Assembly: GCF_033807715.1 (NCBI RefSeq)
Contig: NC_084592.1
Coordinates: 22,506,501-22,570,500 of the forward strand
DNA length: 64,000 nucleotides
Reading direction: 5' to 3'
Source of the DNA: Cololabis saira
Lineage: Eukaryota > Chordata > Actinopteri > Beloniformes > Belonidae
The notes beneath the pieces were generated by a model. The model saw nothing but the letters and a program-made list of their open reading frames with translations. It had not been told where the DNA came from and did not search any database. Positions 1-12,500 of the stretch are shown here, in pieces. The position numbers and the translations under genes were made by a program. How positions within the stretch are numbered: the stretch's first letter is position 1; each line of letters starts with the position of its first letter.

Positions 1-501
1 CGTGACAGCACAGTTACTGTTTAGAGACTCTTAACGCAAAGACAGTGGTTCAAAGGTTTCAGCGTCAAAATTTGAGCATCTTTGTTGCTTCTGGACCTTC
101 ACTGCTTGGATCTTTTTTTTTGGTAAAAGTCTTAAGAGTTCAACAGATTTCTTGCTTACAGTTAAACATTAGGCAGAGGTTTGTCATTTTAAAGATTATA
201 GGGAGCAAGTACAGAAAACAAAAGACCTCCCTAAGATTAAAACTATGGATATTCATCGTAAACCATAACACACATATACTGTTCAAAATCTGGCTCCTTT
301 ATACTGGACATTTAGTGCATTTCAGCTCTGTTTTGTTTACATTTCTTTTAATAAATGCTTAAATTTGTAGTTTGTTTTGAAATCTGTCCCATATGAATGC
401 ATATTACTTTATCTCCTGGAATTAGCTAATACTTCAAAAAAACTTGGAAAAAAAATCTCTATCTGCTTGGCAGTTAAATGCATCTATGTGTGTGAACTTA
501 C
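1..501. other. Terminal visible intron of the arsh-like gene, no exon seen
   Basis: Exon 10 ends at 502 with a consensus GTAAGT donor, so this stretch should be intron leading to the last coding exon. I looked on the minus strand for the conserved family C-terminus (Cys-rich, with a THH-P motif) and did not find it. The sequence is AT-rich with no other recognisable content. Confidence 0.6.
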
Positions 502-3500
502 TGCCAGGTGGATGCCAGCGCACAGCATTGAGGTACATCCCACAGTAGTGGAACATGAATTCATGCTCAGATCGCCCAGTTTTGCCCTCCAACAGTGGCA
601 TGAGATTATGGCCGTCTAGTTGTCTGAGAAGCATAATGAGGTAAGAAAGGAAAAGGTCAGAGAGTCGCAAGAAGATGAGATCCGATCCACATATTATGAA
701 TACAAAGTTTCAGCAACAGAGACAAAGGATGATTATTAGATTATGAAATATGCAATGTAAGCTACTGTGACTGCGTTTACATGCAGTTAATACCCCTTTT
801 AAAACCCGAATATTGGCAATAACCCGAATTTGCACGGCCATGTAAACACCAATAACCCCTTTGAATAACCCGAATTTGCTCATATTCGGGTTTTTCAAAA
901 ACCCGAATATGACCCCTGGGTTACTCCTTTTAAAACCTGATTATTCGGTCATGTAAACGCCTAACGAGATATCCCCATCAAAGGAGGAGACTAATCACTT
1001 CATAAATGTAATGAAGGATATGAACATTTTGGCATTTGTAGACGGTAGAAAGTACCGGGATAGACAGATTTACAAGAAGGTGAGCGAAAAGTTGCGTGAA
1101 GCAGCATTTGTTTTGGATTTGGATACAGGAAGAAGAAGCAGAAATGACGGGAATTGCGTCGTGATGTTCTCCGCGCGTCGCTGGTTTGATCGAGATATCC
1201 TGAATGATTAATTACCATGTATACAGGGATAACCCTGTTTGCTCACGCATGTAAACGGAATATTCCGAATGTTTCAGTAACCGGAATATTAGCAATAACC
1301 CGAATTTTGACTGCATGTAAACGTAGTGTGTTTAAAATTGAACAGCGAAAGCTTTTTTTTCTTTCTATGCTTCACAGCTAAGTACTGTAATCAATAATGA
1401 AAAACGTTGATCTTAGAAAGATTCAACAAAGAGTGTACCGGTCTGGCTCTGTGTCCTCGGCTAAATATTTCAAGGTGGGGTACAGATCCATGAGGCTGGT
1501 GGGTTCTTCCAGCACCCTTCCTGCTGCCAGTCTCCCAGGCCAGCGGAAAATTCCAGGTACCCTGATCCCGCCTTCCCAGCCTCCCATAGCCTTCCCACCT
1601 GGGTATGAGATGATGAATCACACAAACATCTGTAGTAAAGGAGTATAAGAACCGCATCAGATGACTTACCTTTATATATACCATTCCAGCCTCCTTTCTG
1701 GCCAATCCGAGGGTCGGCATCCTCCAGGTGTCCCCCATGGTCTGATGTGAAATACATCATGGTGTTGTCAGCGAGGCCGAGGGAATCCACGGTCTCTGTA
1801 ACTTTACCTAGAAAAGGATGTGGGCTGATTAGCAACTGTGATCTGGAACTTAATTCTGTAAAGAATGGAGTATCATTCTGACATTTGTGGTTGCCACTGC
1901 TTATTACTCTCTATTTATTTATTAAACAACTGAACTTAAAGACTGGCCAAGTACAACTGAGGGCCGCCAACATCTAAATGTATTCATGTATCAAGCCCTA
2001 CTGACCTATAATCCAGTCAACTTCCTCTAAGTTGTCACCATAGCGACCGTGGCGACTCTTGCCAGCGAAGGCTGGAGTCGTGAAGAGTGGCGTGTGGATG
2101 TGTGCCAAAGAGAAGAACAGGAGGAATGGATGATCAGCATTTCTAAAGAAGAGGAAATAAGTCACATTTTCTCACGAGGCCTAACTGTCTTTGTGAATAC
2201 TTTCATCACACCATACATAATTGGTGAAATTTGCTCCCTCATTCAACCATAACCGGCAATAACAGGTAACGCCTGTTTGGTTTCATGTGGCTTTACCTGC
2301 TCAGCCATTCACAGGCCTAACAGGTGCTGCAGCACCGTATGACATAGTAAAACCTCTGTCTTTTTTATCCCCAGGTGCAGACAAGACAATCAAAACAATG
2401 TACTGCACAGAAGCTGTTGCAAAGTCATGTGATACCTACATGACATAAAAAGGTGATTATACCCTCTTATCACACATTAAAGCACCAATAATTTGCAAAA
2501 TCAGTAAATGAAGCCGATGCATCTAATGAAGTAATGCAAATCTAGAAAATTCACAAAATCTAATAAAAACAGCCAATGCAAAGATGGCCAAAGTTGTGGA
2601 AGCTGTGAGGGTAGAAGGGTAGAGAGCCAGGGGGAACGAGCATTTAGGCTTTTCTTTTAGTCTCGCAACTTCTGCTTTTCTGTCTTTTAGCACCAGGTAC
2701 CAAAACCCAGCCATCAACATCCGGGGACATGCAGGAGACATTCTTTTCATTTTGCAGAGTGAGGCTCCCCCTCATTCTGCTGTCATTGGTTACCTTCCTA
2801 AACCAATCAGAAACACTGCTACAGTCATGTGTCATGACAGAGGACCGGAGGATATTCAGGTGAGACGGGGCTGACACCATGTGACCGTCTAGATGCATGA
2901 ACTGGTTGGATCTGGCCTTGGATATGAGAGGCTCAATTTGCATGATAATTCTGCTGACACAAAGTTGATCCTGGTATGCCTGCACTCATCGTTCATCTTT
3001 TTATTTACTCCTCAATCAGTCGCGTACCTCCAAAAATGACAACCAGACAGCTTAAAAACTTGATATATTATGGTTTAAGTCACTTTTCAACCTCTGAAAG
3101 TCTGTTAAAGCATACTATGGGGCTTTAAATGTTAATGGTATTCCCTTGCTAAGACGTATCATTAGTGTATCTGTTCACACCTGGCATTAACATGTGTCTC
3201 CATATGCATCTTGAATAATAACTTGTAATCAGATTTCACTTCCCCAACATATACAGAAGGCAAATAAACAAGAACTTGGAAATGAAAGAAAGAACACCTG
3301 TCCTGTATGGCTGAAGTTAAAAGAACAACATGGGGCAAATCACAACAATATCGCTCATTATGTATTGTTATGAGGTTCCTCCCTGAGGGGAATGAAATGA
3401 AGAAGTGATCATGATATCATCACGGTCCTACGTGAGGATACCAGGTCTAAACAGAGCTAAACACTGTTGGCATGTGAATAAATTCTACCCTGAAGAGACT

Positions 3501-6500
3501 GTAGGCTTGTTTTTTGGAGTTTTGTTTGTCAAAATGTTAAATTCATACCTCTTTATGAAATTTTGTGCTTCTCCCAGCAGTCTGTGGGGCAGCGTCTCCA
3601 CTGTCATGGGCTGCTCGATCACTTCTTGGTTCCTCATGATGATGCAGTTCCAGGTTGGCAGAAGCATAAAGGGGAAATACCACACAGCAGCTGCTAGTAT
3701 GCTGAGGAGGAAAAGAGGAACCAGGAGCCAGAGGCTGACTTCAAGAAGACCCATTACACGGACACACACCTGACAACACACAGCACAAACACACACATGC
3801 TTTTAGTCACAGGCAGCTCTTAATACATATAACATCTAACTTACGATCGGCACTTAGGTGCTGTTTAGACTTTACTGTGACCCTGAGTTACGCTCACATG
3901 ATATTCTCTAATAACGCCACTGGATGGCATCATAAACTGATAAAAAATACATTTGATCTGGAAGTACTGGGATTTGGAAGTATGACTGGAAAACAGTCAA
4001 ACCGGTTGTAGGTTTTTTATATTGTGCTCGTATATTTTTCCTCATTAGAATAAATGTTAGTTTCCTTTTTATTTTGTATGTTTGTTCTACCTGTGGCACA
4101 GCTGTTTTTTATTTAACCCACAAGAACATTTGCTCAACAAAGCTTCACTGAATTTCAGTTTCAGTATTGCGCTTCCCCTCAGGACAAAATGCTGAAAGGC
4201 GTGACTGATCTCCTTTCAAACTTGATTTGAAAACTTCTTGGTACATATCTAGGTGATTACCCATCAGTTGTTTTGCTTTAGGGTGAACGTCACAATAACT
4301 GTTGTTTTTCCTCCTAGCACTCTGGTCCCAAAAGCAAATCCCTCTGGTTTGTTTCATTTAAATGAACTTTTCTGTGACCGTACGCTTCAAACGGACATGT
4401 ATTTTCTAAATGTATCTTCTTGTAATTATTTCTGCGAGGAAAATATAGATATGTGGTGGTAACACCTACTATTGTGAAAATCCCAATTAGAAGCAGCAGG
4501 GTGAGATTCCTTAGAGCTTCCTGAAGATCTTTCAGCACATCGGATCCTTCTCCTGAGACGCAGTCATTAAACAGCGTGAACGGAAGCCCATAAAAGTAGC
4601 TGAAACCATGCTGGTTGGGATGATGACAGTGATCTCCTCTGCTCTCACAGCTCACACCCAGGTGCCATTTACCTGCAGGCACACAAACAACAAAAAGATA
4701 CACATATATATTTAGCGATATACAAGCAAAAACAAAGGCGTGAGTGCCACAAATGCTAAAGTTAAAATAGAAGTGAAACCATGGAATCAATTAGCTTTCT
4801 CCATTAATTTCGCCATAAAATGTGATCTGATTTTGATTTAAATCAAAACATGAAATAAAGCCCATAAGGCTCATTTATTATATGTAGCAGAATGTATTTG
4901 TGCTCGAACTGCAGACTATGTGTTCTGGCATTCATGGAAGTTGAATCTCCTCTTGCCTCCGATCGCACGTAGAGCTTCTGAGAATTATGGTTTTAAACAT
5001 GAGAATAAATTGAAAAAATATAAAGCACTGATGGGCATTTCACATATTTAATGTTCAGATTGTGTGTGTGTGTGTTTTTTTCTTTAAAGGACTGATTGAA
5101 TTCATCTGATATGCTCACCGATACCTGCAAGGGTTTACAAAGATGACTCAGGGTGTTTAAGTGTGTGATGACTCATACAATGTTATAACTTCTGGTGTCT
5201 TCATGTAACATCCATTAAACACTCACTGGTGGACTAAAGTAAGTAGATGTTTGAAGTTAAGGCGTTGGTCGAACCTCCTTTGGAAGCAAGGACTTTCAGG
5301 GGCTCTGGATGAGACCTCTGCAACTTTAAAGATTTTATGTAGCTCACTTCTTTTAACAGAACTGCTTCAGCTCAAGCACATTTGCAGGATTTCCAGTGTT
5401 AACGGCTGCTTTAAAGTCGGTCCAGATGATCCCCATGGGGTTTAGGTGTGGTCCCCTAACTGTGCCACTCCAGTCCACCACTCTTCACCTTTGGGGTGAA
5501 GCTTTGATGAAGGAAATTTGGAGCCTCTTTTGTGCCATTTGAGCTGAGTATTCTTCTCAAACAATTTAACTTTTGTTTCATTGGTCTAGAAAACATTTTC
5601 CTAATAAGGTTGCAGATTGCCAAGGTACTCTCCAGTGTCAGGCATGCAGCCATATTTTTTTTCTTTTAATGGAGATCTGCACCCTCCTAACTGATACTTG
5701 CCAGTTCCAGCTGGAAATGCGTTGTTATGATTGAGATCCAATCTGATTGGATCTGAAATCCTGAATGCCAAAAGTGATTCAGATATCAGAGGGAGGCTGT
5801 TCATGTCATTGCTGCTTTCAGATTGAATATTTGCAATAAAAGTGCAAAAACCTTAGAAAAAAGTAAACATCTACTGTACATTATCCAATATGAGGGAGAG
5901 AATTTGAATATTAGATATGATGTGGTTAATATTCATACTCGTCACTTGTAGGTCTTCATGACCTAATAGAGAGTTGGGTATTATCAGTTTGATGAGTAGA
6001 TGAGATGTGTTTTACATCTGCAAGGCCATGGTAGGCGGCAGTCATATATTGCTGCATCTTTGGTATCTTTTCCAGAAACTCCAAACGCTTACGGCATAGA
6101 AAGCACATATCAGTTTCTCACAAGGTCGTTTTCCTGTGATTCTTCTCTTGCAATGCGTCAGACTGAGATCCTGATTAAATGCGATCCTGAGTCAAGTAAT
6201 TATTTTCAGTCTTGCCTAGTTAGTCTAGACTGTAGAGGACATGTTTCTCACAACATCACAGCATCCAAGCCTTTACATAAGTTAAAGATGTAATTGTTTT
6301 GTCTGAACAGGATAAATCAAGCAGGATTACTGCAAAAGCAAAAATCTAAAGGTTTGAAATTGAATTATTGACTTTTTTTGAAAATGTGCTGTCATTCTGT
6401 TATCAGATCAGTGACATATGTCAGTGTCAGCCTTCAAAACCAATAGTGAGTTGGATCAGTTCCATATTTAGCTCTAGTAATGTCTTAAAGTCTGTAGCTG

Positions 6501-8134
6501 TTACTTTTGGGTTCTTTTTTACCTCACTGAGGACCTTTGCTTTTAAAATCATCTCAGCTGGGCTCCCACTTCTAGGAAGAGAAGCCCCAGAACTAAACTG
6601 CACTAGAATCCTGAGTTTTAAGGTTCTGCCAGTCTGGAAAGTGTTAAAATGCAACTGTACCTGCTGATGAACTCTCTGATCTTCTCTATATACGTTATTA
6701 TAATCCACCAAGGAAAGTAAAGTACAAAAAAGACCTGCTTTTGATATTTTACGTATATGCAAAAGACTGTGAGTAAAGACTTAGGTGGCGCTCTGCAAAG
6801 CTGGTCATATCTCACCTATGAGACCAGTGGTGTATCCTTGCTGCTGCAGCCTCTTGGCAAAGGTCGTCTCACTGGGTGGAAGCCCCCCTGAACCTCCAAG
6901 GAACAGCAACACCTGGACACGACCTGTACTGCCCATTCCTAAGCAACACACATTAAAAAAAATAATCAAACCATGCTTCTCAAACAGCTGTGACTCTTCG
7001 GTACTGACCCAATAAGTATAAGAACATCTGTTACCTGAGCGAATAGCATAACGGCCCGTCATAAAAGCGGCTCGGCTCGGGGTGCAGAGAGGAGCAGCTG
7101 CAACGTGCTGGGTCAGCTTCACCCCCTCTGAAGCAAGCCTGTCGATGTTAGGAGTCCTGCAGAGGTGGAATAGCTGTATTATTTATGTACAACCATAGAA
7201 ACGATGCACGAAAAGAAATAAAAACTAAATATTGTGATGGATTTGGAAAACCAATAAATAAAAATGACAATAACAAAGTTGGATAAGTAAGCTTACATTT
7301 ATGATGTTTAAAATGCAATATAAAGCAAGAAATCACACACCAAAACAGGAGCACATACTGCAGGGCATACCTGATGGTATCATTACCATAGCAGCCGATA
7401 TCACCTATACCCAGGTCATCCACCATCATCAGGACAAAGTTGGGCTTCTTCTCCACCTTTTTCTCCACCTTTTCCCCTGTGACATCCCTTCCTGCTGCCA
7501 GGACCAGGGAGAGAAGCAGAGGTGCCAGCAGGGAGGACCTGAACAGAAAGTCCAAAGTGATTTGTGCTCTTTTAGTTGTCTTAAATAATCAAGTTTTACA
7601 GTTAGAACCAACATATTCTTACCTCACAATCTCTCGTGTCCAGTTTTAAATTGTGAGTATATGCATATTTAAAATTGGGGTTCAAATTGTTAAGTGGAAC
7701 GCATCCTTTTACTATAACCTTTGTTAAGCTTGTATGTGCAGTTTTAATGACATATGTGACTTTTCTGATTCATGAAAACCACTGATAACGATAATAGTTA
7801 TCTTTACACTTCTATTACAGACCCATCATAACATTTCATATCCAAATCAACTTTTAAGTGGTTTAAAGACAGAGTTTAAAATGTTAATATATCGTGCTTA
7901 TAAATGTAATGAATAAGTAACCGTGTTGATCCTATTGCTGCTGCCTTTCGTAACGTTTATGTTTGTTTCAGGAGAGCAAAAGCGCGGATATGAAATGGGC
8001 ATATCTTTACCTCTTAATATGAGGGAATTGATTTTATTCATTGATTTTCACCACAATTGCTGTAGCAGAAAATCACTTTAAGGTCGTTTTTCTTTTCTCA
8101 AACAGACACATCTTGGAATTTGAACTCACCTCAT
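502..8134 (-). CDS. arsh: Arylsulfatase H/D-like (steryl-sulfatase family), C-terminus off window
   Basis: Hydrolyses sulfate esters; the family is membrane-anchored in ER/Golgi with a luminal active site. Exons (minus strand): 8134-8130, 7538-7371, 7156-7035, 6938-6816, 4672-4470, 3769-3549, 2142-2006, 1807-1670, 1598-1439, 623-502. All have AG/GT borders and matching phases and give 466 codons; family members are about 580-590 aa, so roughly 115 residues lie left of position 1. The first exon holds only ATGAG and joins to give a signal peptide starting [13 protein letters not shown]. Visible: metal-binding VDD (Asp42, Asp43); CTPSR with Cys82, the formylglycine precursor; GKWH (Lys141, His143); a hydrophobic hairpin across exons 5-6 (residues about 193-235); TSDHGGH (Asp349, His350); [21 protein letters not shown] and GGWNGIYKG resemble ARSD/ARSL/ARSH more than STS, so the paralogue name is inferred. 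The exon 5 donor (GTAGGT after ATA) is the least certain junction. No disabling mutation is seen. Confidence 0.9.
770..1327 (+). mobile_element. Harbinger-like non-autonomous DNA element (MITE), copy 1
   Basis: About 558 bp ending in inverted repeats of the type ACTGCGTTTACATGCAGT. Each terminal region repeats the motif AACCCGAAT several times. The interior (about 1005-1120, plus strand) keeps a fragment reading [20 protein letters not shown], which looks like the Myb/SANT-like DNA-binding domain carried by Harbinger-type transposons; the rest is degraded. It is inserted in intron 9 of the arsh-like gene. A second, inverted copy lies at 8601-9238 and holds roughly 150 internal bases that this copy lacks. 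Superfamily assignment rests on the SANT-like fragment and is inference. Confidence 0.65.
2143..3548. other. Introns 6 region of arsh-like gene, nothing recognised
   Basis: Intron between exon 6 (ending 3549) and exon 7 (starting 2142). I found no further exon, RNA gene or classifiable repeat. Intron 5 (3770-4469) is likewise without a recognised feature. Confidence 0.6.
5245..5665 (-). mobile_element. Tc1/mariner transposase fossil
   Basis: Read on the minus strand, this resembles the 3' half of a fish Tc1-like transposase gene. It has a segment like the usual GACCGATGAAACAAAAGTT catalytic region (about 5590-5565), later the GCTGAAGCAGTTCTGTTAAA region (about 5375-5355), and near the end AAAGGAGGTTCGACCAAC (about 5280-5263), the usual coding end of this family. 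A large internal piece is missing and the frame is broken many times. It lies in intron 4 of the arsh-like gene and cannot be active. Confidence 0.65.
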
Positions 8135-8162
8135 GCTTGTGAGTGCCACTCTGTCCTGCACA

Positions 8163-8176
8163 AGCCCCGCCTCCTC
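8163..8176. promoter_or_regulatory. GC-rich box upstream of the arsh-like start
   Basis: GCCCCGCCTCCTCC lies about 30 bp upstream of the inferred ATG (8134) and resembles an Sp1/GC box. No TATA box is obvious. The transcription start is unknown, so the role is inferred. Confidence 0.3.
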
Positions 8177-8413
8177 CTGGCTCTACCGGAATTACTGCAC
8201 AATGTGCGCGCAGCGTCATTTACCTTAAAGTATGTTGTAAAAGCGCCACCAAAGGTTTCATACTGAAAGTACAACAACTAAACTCACAGGTTTCATCCAT
8301 TAAGTGGGCATATTCTTTTGGTATCCCAGCTCACATGAAGATAAAGATGAAAAATAAATCTGCAACCGCTTCAGCACTGTTTACCACGGAGAGCAATAAA
8401 GTGACATCAAAAC

Positions 8414-9571
8414 TTAAAAGGGACCTATTATGGCATCTAATACCTATTTTAAACAGGCCTTGAATGTCTTAAAAACAAGCTTTTGATTGTTTTTGCTAAA
8501 TAAATTAGAAATTCAGCCTCTGAGCCATGTCTTTATCTTCCCATTCTCTAACCTCATTATCTATGCGGGATTCTGAGTGGGCGGGGAGGCTATGATAGTG
8601 ACTAAGTTTACATGCAGTCAAAATTCGGGTTATTGCTAATATTCCGGTTACTAAAACATTCAGAATATTCCGTTTACATGGTGATTAATCATTGGGGATA
8701 TCTGGATCAAACCAGCGACGCGCGGAGAACATCATGACGCAATTCCCGTCATTCCGCTTCTTCTTCCTGTATCCAAATTCAAAACAAATGCTGCTTCGCG
8801 CAACTTTTCGCTCACCTTCTTGTAAATCTCGCTATCCCGGTACTTTCTACCATACAAATGCCAAAATATTCATATCCTTCATTACATTTATAAAATGATT
8901 AATCTCCTCCTCACTCCAAAAGTGTGGCTTGGTCTTGCGTTTCTCATGTTTAGAAGTACGTCTTGGACTCAAAAGACCAAGATTCCTTGCGAACAGAGCA
9001 TACGCAGAAAACAAATTCATGTTCCATTTGATCGGGATATTCCATTAGGCGTTTACATGACCGAATATTCGGGTTTTAAAAGGAGTAACCCAGGGGTCAT
9101 ATTCAGGTTTTTAATAACCCTAATATGAGCAAATTCGGGTTATTCAAAGGCGTTATTGGTGTTTACATGGCCGTGCAAATTTGGGTTATTGCCAATATTC
9201 GGGTTTTAAAAGGGTTATTGACTGCATGTAAACGCAGTCATTTAGGCACTGTGCTGATTGGCTGCCTGAATGACGCGATACACCGCTACGAAAAAATGGC
9301 AGAAGCTCCGGCCGGCGGAGTTAGTTGTGGGCGTGGTTTCACGCATCGGAGGCCAACCGATGTAAATCGCATTTTCGTTATGTAACGACGGGAGCAGAAT
9401 CTGAACAGCTCGTAGAAGCCACATCACACTGGACGGCTCATCCGGGCGGCTGTACAGACACTGCAGAATTGGGTTGCTTTCCTCCTTCTCTGAGTTGGCA
9501 GGATGAGGGGAGACCACTTTATATATGTTAAAGCAAGAAAAAACGTGTTTTTCATAATAAGTCCCCTTTAA
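8414..9571. mobile_element. TTAA-flanked non-autonomous DNA transposon, interrupted by a MITE
   Basis: The left end reads TTAA-AAGGGACCTATTATG. The right end, reverse-complemented, reads TTAA-AGGGGACTTATTATG. The two ends are therefore near-perfect inverted repeats next to TTAA on both sides, the target duplication used by piggyBac and Kolobok elements; the purine-rich termini favour Kolobok. There is no long transposase ORF. The element is split by the Harbinger-like MITE at 8601-9238. It lies just upstream of the arsh-like gene. Confidence 0.7.
8601..9238 (-). mobile_element. Harbinger-like MITE, copy 2, nested in the TTAA element
   Basis: This is the reverse complement of the element at 770-1327. 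It has the same terminal ACTGCATGTAAACGC-type inverted repeats, the same repeated AACCCGAAT motifs and the same SANT-like fragment on the minus strand. It has about 150 bp of extra internal sequence (near 8897-9040), so it is closer to the parent element than copy 1. Both ends lie inside the TTAA-flanked element, so it inserted later. Confidence 0.7.
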
Positions 9572-12500
9572 TGAAAATGATAACAATAGGTAGAATAGTT
9601 TGCCACCTGCTAATGGGAATGCTTATTTGATCCCCAGCCTCTTCACATGCCACCTGGAAGGTCACTGAAGCCATATTGCCCTAAATGCTATCCCTAAACT
9701 GGGATAAAAGGGGAAAGATGTGCCAGGAAAGGCATCCATTGTAAAAACAAATTGCCAAATCAATAAGATGACCATGATGATCTGTTGTGGGGATTATATG
9801 TCACGGCATTAGTTAATCAGGACACAAAAAAGGGTCAGTGTAACCTGTTACAGTAAAAAAATATGTAGTCCTGTTACTGGTCATTTGATAAAAACAGGGA
9901 TTACTGGGTGGTTATTTTTTTTTTTAAATCAAACGGCATATACTACAATGCAGCTGAAGCACAAGCACTGTGACACTTCACAGCACTTTATGGCACAACA
10001 CCAATACAAACAAACACATGAGAGGACCCAGTGTTGTCATGGATACCATAGTTCTGACCGGTTGTGGGGAGAAAATCGCCTTTGCTGGCTGGAAAATGAT
10101 GACAAAGTCCTCATTTAGTTTTTAAATCAGAAAAGGCGAACATCATCTCGGTAAAATGCAAACTATGCCTTCCAGCGGTAAAAGTGCGGCAAACATCCAG
10201 GGACTAAACGTTCCTACTCAAAGAAGCATGTGCAGGTATGAAGACACACCACCGACTTCACTTACACGTGAACCCAGTATGCGGAAGTTTGGTCAGCTTG
10301 CTGACTTGTGAGTAAGCTGTCAGCTGCTACTTGTGCTGCCACTGTTCTCTTGGGGTTTCAAATGTTCTCAGTTCTACTATAAGAGCATTTTGTGTATACT
10401 GTGTAAAATATTTGTAAATACACTGAGCAGATCACACATTTTCTCTCTTGGCTTTATTTGCCTGTTTGCAATTGAAGTAATCCAAAAGTAACTAAAAGTA
10501 ATCTGGTACATTGATTTTTAATTTTTATTGTAGTGCTTAGAGTAAGTTACTGATTACATTTTTGAACAGGTACCCTGTAACTTGTAATTGCACATTTTTA
10601 AAGCAACACTCCCAACCCTGCTCATTGGGAAAAGCTGAAAGATGCTGAATTAATCTCAAATCAACCACAGTTATGTCACAAACCTGTAGGATCTCCCAAA
10701 TCCCAGGCTCTGAGACGGATGCAGGGGTTTTTGTGTCACATGCACAGAATTAAACAAGTTACTTCAAAACTAAAACTGTCATGATAAATTGAATTGAGCT
10801 TTACAAACTATTCGTTACTCCTTTAGGGCAGTATTATACAAAGGTGTGGCTACCTACCCTCGGTATGCCGGTATGAGTCAGTTTTGTTTGTGGCTACCAA
10901 TGATTTAATTTTCAATTCTTTTTTTTTTTGATCGATACTGAAAGGCATTTCTGTCTGACTCACTTAATATCAAATACGTTGTATTAGTCATTACCAGGTG
11001 TCCACTAGCAGTCTGAGCTGGTTGGCAGGTATGAAGTAAATATTTGCACATGTACAGACAACAACTGTGTTTGTTTTTTGTGGGAAAACTTAACTTGGTT
11101 CCCACACTCAATTTGTGAGGAGCTAATCAGGTGTACTTTTATAGACATGTCACAATCAATCATTCACAGAGCTCGAGCTTGTTTCCGCCAAGAAATACCT
11201 GAAATGCCGAGCAATTCGTTTCATGTCTAACTGTGTTTTTTGTTTTGTTTTGCTTTGTTTTTATTTCATCTAAGGTCAATGAACTTTATGAAAGATTTCA
11301 GGCCATTCTAAACGCACCACTAGGTAGAACACATCATACTGGCTTCATATAGCCTTGAAGTCATAGGCTACTAAAATCTGAAAGTGGCGCTCCGGTTTCC
11401 TCCCATAATTCAAAACATTCATGTGTGTGTGACAGGAAGGGGATCCAGTGTAAAACTGGGCCTGATCAATGCGAGGACTTTAAGAGTGGTTAAGCTGAAA
11501 TGGTTGATGATGAGTCTCCTTTAATTCCAAAATAGTTGTCGGTTAAGCTGAGACTGATGAAAATAGTTACATTTGGACAATGAAACTGTTTTCTTTTTTT
11601 ATTTGGCTGTTTACCAAAACAAAGCAAGTCACAGTTAAGTAATTCATTAATGTTTTACATCTAAATTTGAAGAAATTCGAGATTTGAGAAATTTGAGAAG
11701 ACTTTATCTCTTTGTGACATTTCCAAGTATCAGCACATAGAGAGTAAAAAGAAAAAAAGTAAAAAGATGGATACTGGTTGAACAGGACAATTCATTTTTA
11801 TCACTTTTAGTTGAACATTTATCTAAACTTTATCTATCTGATAAAGTTCCAACCAATCAAGAGCAGTACCAGAGAAGTCAATCTGTGATTGGTGTGTCGT
11901 ATCTGTTGATAAGAATGAATTGGTCGGCTGTGTCAAAGATTGCACTTCAAGGTGTTCGTATCCACATTCACTCTGAGGTCACAATCTCAACTGGTCCTGG
12001 GGGGGTAAAAACAAGTTTTAATGTTTTTAAAGTTAAAAGTAGTAAATGACAAATTGATCAGGAGCAAGACTGGGTTTTTCTCACAGTAATCCTTAAAGTG
12101 TTGACAATAACATCAATCTGAAGGGCTTACATTTTAATGAATATAATATGTTCGTGTAAAAAAAAGAAGCCGCAAGAATGTTTCTTTTAAAGGACATGGG
12201 AAAATTAGTTAAAGGAAAGTTGTGTTTTTTTAGTTGAAAATCACTGAAGCATCTCAGCTTCAATAAGGGAGAAAAAAAAGTCTCCAGAGTTCCATTAAGC
12301 ACAAACAAGGAAACTGTTGATCTTATGGTGAAGTAAAATAGATCTGACAGTTTATGTTTTACACTTTGGAGACACACTTGGAACAGCTTGAGACACTGCT
12401 CAACTTTATGAAAACAAAGATAGTTAAACAGTAAAAACTTCTAGCGTTGCTTTGAATGAACTGAATTGTATATATACACATATACAGTATTTGATACTTG

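Noticed and set aside
1011..1211. Plus-strand small ORF as a host gene
   Set aside because: It is the SANT-like fragment of a MITE, and the same sequence recurs inverted at 8601-9238.
7148..7555. Start of the arsh-like protein at 7555
   Set aside because: The codon there is TTG, and a good acceptor (CTTTCTGTTCAG) lies just inside. An upstream ATGAG with a GTGAGT donor at 8134-8124 restores a proper signal peptide.
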